From: Silurus meridionalis
Taxonomy: Eukaryota; Chordata; Actinopteri; Siluriformes; Siluridae
NCBI RefSeq assembly: GCF_014805685.1
Contig: NC_060909.1
Span: 3,792,292-3,856,291, forward strand
Direction of reading: 5' to 3'
DNA length: 64,000 bases
Notes under the pieces: generated by a model
Database searches by the model: none
Told to the model about the DNA's origin: nothing
What the model saw: only the letters and a program-made list of their open reading frames with translations
Shown: one piece after another, positions 50,880-64,000 of the stretch
Layout: every line of letters starts with the position of its first letter
How positions within the stretch are numbered: the first letter of the stretch is position 1
Translations under genes and position numbers: made by a program

Positions 50880-52400
50880 TGTTCAACAGATCTTTGGCTA
50901 TATTGTGTATATCTGAAGAAAGTGATGTGGCAGTTCTTTAGCTAGTTAAGTTGTTCAGCTAATTCACATCTTTTCTATATACTGTTAATAAAGACACAAG
51001 AAACGTATATACTGTAGCTGTTTTACTTTTTCTAGCTTCAACATGATTGTGATTATCATCTTCTCTTGTAGATCTCCAATTAGGCAACTTGTGTCTAACT
51101 CATAACTCAACTTCAATGCTTTGGCTAGATGCATTGTAAGCCCAAGATTTAGTCTCCACTTCTTCTGCATTAGGTTCCTCATTAATATTTTTTCTACACC
51201 TTAAAGAAGCTCTGGTGAAACCTGACAATTAGATTCCAGGTGCTTTTTTCCTCCATTCCCCAAAAGAAATAAACAAATCACCATTATCACCATTGACTGG
51301 ACATGCCATTGAGGGCTTTTTTTTCTTTCACACGTGAAGTGAGTCATCGTTGGTACGTTGGTGACGTAACGATGAGGCTCTTCAGATGGAAAAAAGGTTC
51401 TTTAAATAATATAAAGATCTGTATTGTGTCATCTTGACTTCATTTATCTTTAACTAATCCAGTAGGTAAACATGGTGTTTGTTACATGTCACACATCTGA
51501 TAAATCGATATGAGCTTCATCAAGACTGAATTGAAGGATTTATCAGAAGAATTCGTAATACCATCACACAAATCACAAACAAGAAGATCTAGCTTTTAGC
51601 CAGTATCTTGCTGAGATGCTTTGTTTCTGCTTGCGCTTTTTGCAACCTCATGTCAGGATTTCTCGCCACTAGAAGTTCGTTAAATATATAAAAAAAAAAA
51701 TGGATGTGTAAGTTTATTTGATGGCATTTATATATGAGCAAGAGGGTGGGCTCCGCATGTTGAGTGCACTCAATGGATAGCCTTGTGAGTGCAAATTGTT
51801 GATCTTGCTATTTATAAAATGCTCTATTCATAAGCAAAATAGAGGCCCACTGTGACCACACCTATCCAGGCCAGAGAGGAGGTTTGCTGAAATTGCAAGG
51901 CTGGCGTATGACGAGCGAAAACAAAGGAGCCTCAAGGAAAAGCTCCAAGAGCTGACATCAGTTACAAGGTCTTGGCTCTGATCGTGAGCTCACACACAGC
52001 CTCTGTGTTCTGCATGCAGGAAACAGGAATGCTTGTTCATAATGTCTTAAAGTTGTTTCATTGTGGAAGTGGAGGTATTGTGTGTGTGCCAGAGCTTTGT
52101 TTATCATGGCTCAGCAATTAATGCTATAGGTTTTTTTTTTTTTTTTTTAATAAACTCGTAGAGAAGTCATTCGTAATTGATCTAAAAAAAAAGTACAAAA
52201 AGAACAGCTCAGTTTCCAAATGTAATATTAAATTTTGTCATTTATAATATTTAAACTATGGTTATTAGTTAGCACCTATTTTGTGGTCAGTTTCACAGCA
52301 TCCATATTTACTGATTAAACCATTAACTATGAACTATTACCTGTTCATTAATTAACTATTATAGCAGCTCATTAACTATAATTACTGTATAATTATAATT
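50880..52400. other. Intergenic stretch, nothing recognised
   Basis: No coding exon, RNA gene or clear repeat beyond short A/T runs. Confidence 0.5.
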
Positions 52401-52429
52401 ACTAATAATTAGTACTTACTGTACGTAAG

Positions 52430-53060
52430 AAGCGTTTTCAAATATCTGTACTATACTACAAAATCAAATATTTCACATTTTACTCAACTACATTTTGTAT
52501 AATCTGTTGTTCTTTTTTATTTATGAGGATAAAAATTGTTAAAACTTGTTTGATTGCCGCTTTGTGGTATCTACTTATCACCAAAATACAGTTCAGCAGC
52601 AGTTCTACAGCAAGCAGGACATTTAGAGAAAAATAAATGATGGAAGAAACTCCTGACTCAAAAATCGCCACAACACCCGTGATTGACTTTTTGCACGATT
52701 TTTTTGGAAGTAGTTGAAAATATGTTTTCCGGTTCATGAAAATTTAAATAGATATCAATCAGTTTTTGACTCATTAACATCATTCTATTAATAGATCAGT
52801 GTGCTGTGAGTCACATCAGAGTCTCTTCACATAAACTGAATTGTTTAAGCAAAGAGTCATGTGACAAAAATGATAATAGGAATATTATAGCGATAATAAA
52901 TCATAGTACATTGGATACTTAAGTACATTGCAAATACTTTTGTACTTTCCCTCAACTGAAAGTTTAAAGGGAGCACTTTTATTTTTACTGGAGTCGTATC
53001 TTACTGAATGGATCTCTACTTTAACTCAAGTACATGGTTTGTATACTCAGTCCACCACTG
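52430..53060. mobile_element. 'AAGTACTTTTGTACTT' hAT-like repeat, decayed
   Basis: Sequence such as CATTTTACTCAACTACATTTTGTA and 'TTTACTTTAACTCAAGTACATGGTTTGTATACTCAGTCCACCACTGG'-like text is the common fish non-autonomous repeat also seen near 30055 and 55680. Confidence 0.55.
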
Positions 53061-53350
53061 GCGCTTCAGTAACTGCCTGGTTTGGCTCAGCTACAAAATC
53101 AGATATCAGAAGACCACAGAGGACAGTTTGGATGGCTGAAATTATTGGTGCTTCTCTGCCCACCCTTCATGAACTGTATCCATCGAGAGTGAGTAAGAGG
53201 CGACAGAAAATCACTCTGGATCCCTCACCTCCAAGCCGTCTTCTTTTTTAACTTTTGCCGTCTAGTTGACGCCAAAGAGCACTAAGCACAAGGACAGCCA
53301 GGCACAAGAAACGTTTCTTCCACCAGGCAATCTGTCTTATAAACAGTTAA
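53060..53350 (+). mobile_element. LINE 3'-end fragment
   Basis: One plus frame reads GASLPTLHELYPSRVSKRRQ followed by KITLDPS, ending near the 'PSRR..RA' region. This is typical of the C-terminus of a fish non-LTR retrotransposon polyprotein. Truncated and frame-broken. Confidence 0.65.
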
Positions 53351-53839
53351 ATTTTCTCTCCATTGGCAATAAGAATAAAATGAATCATTTATGTGAAAGG
53401 CCTTCGATTATTTTTTTTTATATAAAAAATGTGCAACTGAAAGCTTTTTTTGACACCAAACCAAATTTCTTGTAAATGCAAACATGCTTAGCAAAAAAGC
53501 TCTTTCTGATTCGGATTCTGATGTTCACCATGAACATGAAAACCAAAAACCTCCTCGGACCATCAGAGGGCACCCTCACGCTTACATTTTAATATCTTCC
53601 TACGTTGTCTGCCCCACGTCCTTCATTGCTTGTGCTCACCCTATTTGTTTTTTGACAATTACTTACCCTATTTAAGTTCTGAGTTTTCCCTCCTTAGTTG
53701 GCAAGCATTAGGTCGTATTGTTGGGGTTGTATTGTTGAGCAGATATTGAGGACCTTTGAGGATTGATTTGGACTGTAATAAATATCAACAGTCTGCTACT
53801 GACTGCTACTGACAGGCTGACAGGTTTCATTTAATCACC

Positions 53840-54130
53840 TTTTTACTGCACACCTTAACAATGATAAAACTGTAATAAATGGACATTTAGTGCCACCTAC
53901 ATGAGGATGAGGTTCCTTTTAGAGTCCTCTCAAGGTTTCTTTCTCATGCCATAATGTGTGAGTTTTTCCTTTCCACAGTTGCCACAATTATAAGGAACAT
54001 TTATACATTCATTTATATATACATTCAACTTATACATAACTACTAATACATATAACTGCTTTATCTCTGTAAAGCTGCTTTGAGATAATGCCCATTGTTA
54101 AAAGCGCCATCCAAATGAAAATTAATTGAA
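53840..54130 (+). mobile_element. SINE-like dispersed repeat with GAATT tail
   Basis: Contains CTCTGTAAAGCTGCTTTGAG, 'CATTGTTAAAAGCGCCATCCAAATGAAAATTAATTGAATTGAAT': the fullest copy here of the family at 2040, 10560 and 27995. Confidence 0.7.
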
Positions 54131-55129
54131 TTGAATATTACTTGCATGCAAGTTTTCTTTGCCTTGCATTTGTCTAGTTTAATTTGTCTTTTTTTGTTTG
54201 TTTCAACATTAAAAATAATCTGCACTTGCATCCAACTTTATGGAGTTTGTGACTCTAACATCACAACCTCAGGCACAGAGGAAGGTCTGGCAACTAGGAG
54301 TGAAGTGAAGCCAGATTTGAGCCTAAAGCACAGAACACCAACAATCCTTTTTGTATTCTGTATAATAACTGATAATCAAGACAAAACAAATTGATCTCAA
54401 TATGCAAAAAAGAAAAAAGACTAAAGGGTTTAAAGAAAATATGTTGTCTATGTGTTAGAGCATGTGTTGTTTTGTGTTTTTGGTGTTTCAAAGTCTAGTT
54501 TTAGCTCAATTTTAGGTGTTATCGTGTTATCCACGAGAGACCGGGAAAATCAGCAAAACAAATCTTGTGATGTGGCAAATGCAATTCTGCTAAAAACCTG
54601 GGAGGGGAGGTGAGATTCGAAAGCGGTAAAGCAGGGGATTACTGTCCTGACACTGAAAAGTCCTTCCACAAATGCTAGATAAATGTTTCCCATAATACAT
54701 GTGAAGGATTTTTCAATACGGAATCGATAATACAGAATGAGCACAATAATGTAAACCTTTCATTACAGCCAGAACTACTGCCTACAGTCATGCTATTATG
54801 GAAAATGACTAAACACTTTCTAATTCAAGAATTCAACAGTGCTGTGGCTTACCACATGGCTGCTGAAATGTTCTGTCTGATTGGTGAGAAGGTGTGGAAT
54901 ATTTTCTGTAACCGCATGCCTCAGACAGAAGTTCCATCTGTATTTCTCATCAATGGATTATATTGATATGCTTCTACCAATACAATGTCATTTCTATAGT
55001 AACATCCAACACACAGAGACACAAATGGCACACATTTCACAGAACTTTACAAAAAGGTTATTACAAATATCAAAATATATATATACAATAAATAATGTAT
55101 GTTAATATATGGATTTTAATGTGATTGAA

Positions 55130-55335
55130 AGGGTTTTGTTTTGTTTTATTAGCTTTCAAAGACAGCACATGCAATAATAGTCTACTGCAATATTGTCTGC
55201 TGACTACCCCACAGTGTTATGGGGTCTGGTGTTTTTTTTGCACTGCAGTTTTTAGTGATTCTATACTCTTATGCCATGAGCAAATTGTAAATGCAGTGTA
55301 GGGTTGACTTGACTTGACTTGACTTGAATTGGGGG
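55130..55335 (+). mobile_element. SINE-like repeat with (TTGAC)n tail
   Basis: Short noncoding element ending in GTTGACTTGACTTGACTTGACTTGAATTGG. Confidence 0.5.
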
Positions 55336-55414
55336 ATTCCGTGGGAATGATTAGAAAAGAATAGCATAAAAAGCGTTGTTCAAATTGGTCAAGGGGAATA
55401 GTGGTAATTATAGA

Positions 55415-56740
55415 CTGGTCATTGGGAAAACTGTGGTGATCAGGGATTTGTCAGGAGGTAGCAGTCCTGATCAGGGATTGGTCAAGAGGAATCAGTGGTG
55501 ATTAAAGATCGGTCAGGAGGACGTAGTAGTGATCAGGGATTTGCCATGAGGAAGTAATAGTGATAAGGGATTTGTCAGGAAGAAGTAGTGGTGATCAGGG
55601 ATTTGTCAGGAGGAAGTAGTAGTAATCAGTGATTTGTCAGGAGAAGGTAGTAGTGATCAGGGATTTGTAAGAAGCAGAGGTGGTAAAAGTATACACATCC
55701 TTCACTTAAGTAAAAGTACAAATGCTTACATTTTAAAATACTCTGGTAAAAGTTGAAGTACTGACTACACTATTTTATTGAAGTTAAAGTAAAGAAGTTT
55801 GGGCTCTGACATGTAAGTAAAGTAAAAAGTAGCCATTACTACTACCTTTTTAAGTGTCACGCTGGTAATTGGACCTCATGTCAAATTAATATTAGGTCTG
55901 TCAATCTATGAAAATATTTAATCACAATCAATCACGTGTGCCTTAAATGAATTCTTTGAAAAAAGTTTTTAAACTCTAAACATAAGGAAAAAGATCAGAG
56001 GCCAGTTCCTGGGCGACAGTGGTGATCAGAAATGTGTTAGGAGGAAGCAATGGTAATCAGAGTTTAGTCAGGGGAAACAGTAGTGTTCAGAAATTGGTTG
56101 GGGGAAACAGTAGTGATCAGGAATTGATCGGGGGAAACAGTAGTGATCAGGAATTGATCGGGGGAAACAGTAGTGATCAGGAATTAGTCAGAGGAAACAG
56201 TAGTGATCAGGAATTAGTTAGAGGAAACAGTAGTGATCAGGATTTAGTCAGAGGAAACAGTATTGGTCAGGAATTGGTCAGGGAAAACAGTAGTGATCAG
56301 GAATTAGTTAGAGGAAACAGTAGTGGTCAGGAATTAGTTAGAGGAAACAGTAGTGGTCAGGAATTGGTCAGGGGAAACAATAGTGATCAGGAATTGGTCA
56401 GCGGAAACAACAGTGATCAGGAATTGATCAGAGGAAACAGTAGTGATCAGGAATTGGTCAGGGAAACAGTAGTGGTCAGGAATTGGTCAGGGGAAACAAT
56501 AGTGATCAGGAATTGATCAGAGGAAACAGTAGTGGTCAGGAATTGGTCAGGAAAACAGTAGTGATCAGGAATTGGTCAGGGAAAACAGTAGTGATTAGAA
56601 ATTGGTCAGGCGAAACAGTACTGATCAGAAATTGGTCAGGGGAAACAGTAGTAATCATGAATTAGTCAGGGAAAACAGTAGTAATCAGGAATTGGTCAGG
56701 GGAAAACAGTAGTAATCAGGAATTGGTCAGGGGACATGGC
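55415..56740 (+). repeat. 30-bp minisatellite upstream of traf6
   Basis: Tandem units close to 'GGGGAAACAGTAGTGATCAG' + 'GAATTGGTCA'. Units from about 56030 to 56735 are regular; those from 55415 to 55680 are more diverged. A hAT-like repeat (55680-55860) splits the two parts. Most units carry ATTGG, the inverted CCAAT core. Because 30 is a multiple of three, spurious open frames of up to 165 codons appear. Confidence 0.93.
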
Positions 56741-56789
56741 TGGGAAATAATGGCACAACGAAAATTGTTTAAATTCCTCCCATTTCAGA

Positions 56790-56918
56790 GGGAATTTCTC
56801 CCCACGAATAGGGGATTTCCCGGAACTTGGCAACACATTCATCTCGCCGCCTTGGCTCTCGTGACGTTTGGATTCCGGAAGAGGTAGTGATTCACGAGCT
56901 CAGACGTTGCTAGCAAAG
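56790..56918 (+). promoter_or_regulatory. traf6: Probable traf6 promoter and noncoding first exon with two kappaB-like sites
   Basis: GGGATTTCCC at 56812-56821 is a full match to the NF-kappaB consensus; GGGAATTTCTCC at 56790-56801 is a near match. Downstream are GTGACGTTT (CRE-like) and CCGGAAG (ETS core, 56876). The candidate leader exon ends GCTAGCAAAG|GTAAGC at 56918. The traf6 coding exon starts at its acceptor at 58566, so an upstream leader exon is required. Confidence 0.55.
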
Positions 56919-57576
56919 GTAAGCTGCTGAAATACTTTAGAAAGGAAATTTTGACAGAAAACTTGTGCGAATTAATAATAATTGGCGAATGGGTAATAAT
57001 ATATAAAAATTTATACAAATATCTAGCTTAAAAAAAGCAGAATTGTAAAAAAATAAATAATAATTAGTAGAGTAAGCTAAGTTAGCTGGCTAGTTCCATA
57101 GTTAGCAAGCTAGACTAGCGAAACTGAAGTTGATCCAGTTAGCGTTAGTTAACTAAACTTTGTTTTATACTCAAAATATAATTTGTTAAAATATCTGCCT
57201 ATTTTCGAATAATGTATTATGTATTATATGAGTTTAAGTTGCTAGTTAGGAAATGTGAAGCCGAAGTAAGCAAAGTTTCAAAAAAGTTGGTACCCTGCAC
57301 CAGCCACAGCCCCGCCAGTGATCTGTATTTGGGTTTGTGCACCAATAAGTGTGTGTCTGGTTGTGCAAATGTGTGTGTTTTCTTTATCTTTATCATAACC
57401 GTGGTCCTGCATCACATAACCTTCTAAAATTTTATTCACTCATCTATTTACTATTTCTTTCACTCAGTAATGGTCTCCTATCAGGGTTTGCCCATGATAC
57501 TATAATTCTCTTATCATTTGGGTTTGGCTCTGGGTTTCTCCTGGAATCTGGTAGATGATGCAACAAGTTGATTTGC

Positions 57577-57581
<5 letters not shown>

Positions 57582-57640
<59 letters not shown>
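57582..57640. repeat. (AT)n microsatellite
   Basis: AT run in traf6 intron 1. Confidence 0.97.
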
Positions 57641-57642
<2 letters not shown>

Positions 57643-57919
57643 CATCACTGCCTGTGAAATACCAAATTAGAGTAAAAGGGAGCATCAGTTAGAATCTAAA
57701 AACAAGAGAATAAAGATTTTTTAGAATAGTGTATAATAGAGTAGTTTTGTTTTCTTTTTTGGGGGGGGAATAAAAAGGCATTGTTTGTCGTGCCGACGTA
57801 AAGTTGTATGCATTTGGAAAATGGTATACTTGCTATCAGAAACGCAGACTGTGGGAGTGAAAAGAATGCAAGGAAGTAAGAGGAATGCGGAGAAGAATGT
57901 AGAAGGATGGTCATTGAAT

Positions 57920-58425
57920 AGGAGTGGTGATTAGTGATTGGCCAGGAGGAAAGAGTGGTGTTTATTTATTGGTCAGGGGTAACAGTGGTTATTATTGATT
58001 GGTCACAGGGGACATTAGTGATCTAGGAATGGTCATGGGGAAACAGCATTGATTGTTTGGTCAGAATGTAGAAGTGGTGATCATGGTTTGGTCATGGGTG
58101 TAGTAGTAGTGATTAAGCATTAGTCGATGGGAAACAGTAGTAATTAGTGATTGGCCAGGCTGAAGTAGTGGTAATTAAGGATTGGTCTCAGGGGAAACAG
58201 TATTGATTAGATATTGGTTAAGAGGAAGCATTATGGTGATTATGAATTGGTCTGGAGGAACAGTGGTTATTAAGTATTGGTCCCTGGGAATGATTGGCGA
58301 TAAGGGATTGGTCAGGAGGAAGTAGTGGGGATCATCAGTAGGTCAGGGATTGGCCAGGGGTTAACAGTGGTGATTAAAGATTGGTCAGAGGTAACTGTAG
58401 TGATCAGGGATTCTGTTTTCAGTAT
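57920..58425 (+). repeat. Second block of the traf6-flanking minisatellite
   Basis: Diverged units (GATTGGTCAGGAGGAA.AGTGGTG, 'ATTGGTCAGGGGTAACAGTGGTTATTA') of the same family as 55415-56740. It lies between the probable first exon and the first coding exon of traf6. Confidence 0.85.
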
Positions 58426-58565
58426 AAATTGAAAGAGCGAGTGGTACTGAGCCAAACAAGGGTAGGTAGAGGTAGAAATGTGATGCACAATGCTGAAAAG
58501 CTCCAACACATCATTAACTGTACATATTCCTCTTCTCATTTCCTCTCCCATTATTATTTATATAG

Positions 58566-64000
<5,435 letters not shown>

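Noticed and set aside
56019..56516. 165-codon open frame of 10-residue repeats (GNSSDQELVR-like)
   Set aside because: Made by the 30-bp minisatellite, whose unit length keeps any stop-free frame open. The frame breaks where units slip, and there is no signal peptide or homology.
55415..56740. CRISPR-like spaced repeats
   Set aside because: Units are directly abutting with no unique spacers, in a eukaryotic genome with introns; this is a minisatellite. The same applies to 5630-6410.

Overview
This is vertebrate nuclear DNA, almost certainly from a teleost fish. Genes are split into small exons with GT-AG introns. The sequence is AT-rich and crowded with AT, GT, TCTA and TTCC microsatellites, tRNA-derived SINEs, Tc1-like DNA transposons and decayed LINE fragments. 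The SINE type and the overall repeat mix suggest an otophysan such as a catfish or cyprinid, but the species cannot be fixed from sequence alone.

Five protein-coding genes are recognisable; I rebuilt their exons by hand from homology, reading frame and splice sites. (1) cpt1a, minus strand: the first three coding exons (561-3171), with a probable noncoding first exon near 3.8-4.0 kb; the rest lies beyond the left edge. (2) mfge8, plus strand, 6476-17182: ten coding exons, 478 aa, with signal peptide, three EGF domains (RGD in the second) and two discoidin domains. (3) hapln3, plus strand, 19697-22943: four coding exons, 359 aa, link protein. (4) acan (aggrecan), minus strand, 25505-41274: eighteen coding exons, 1734 aa, G1-IGD-G2-CS-G3. 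(5) traf6, plus strand, 58566 to beyond the right edge: six exons, the last cut by the window end, 421 aa visible.

mfge8, hapln3 and acan keep the head-to-tail then convergent order found around human ACAN-HAPLN3-MFGE8. The outer neighbours cpt1a and traf6 are not the human neighbours. Functionally, acan and hapln3 are partners: the link protein locks the aggrecan G1 domain onto hyaluronan in cartilage matrix. mfge8 is a secreted integrin and phospholipid bridge. cpt1a (mitochondrial fatty-acid import) and traf6 (ubiquitin ligase in TLR/IL-1/TNF-family signalling) are unrelated to them.

Intergenic layout: 4.2-6.4 kb holds AAT-rich sequence, an AT run, a pyrimidine tract and a 20/25-bp minisatellite ending just before the mfge8 start. 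23-25.5 kb is the convergent hapln3/acan 3' flank. 41.3-56.7 kb is about 15 kb without recognisable coding sequence, made of TCTA arrays, transposon debris and a 30-bp minisatellite that abuts the probable traf6 promoter. No new enzyme system, CRISPR array or RNA gene was seen. The best second-look items are a possible GPI-anchored read-through isoform of acan, the absence of the classical aggrecanase motif in its interglobular domain, paired NF-kB-like sites at the traf6 promoter, a CCAAT-bearing minisatellite on both sides of traf6 exon 1, and several near-perfect long hairpins.
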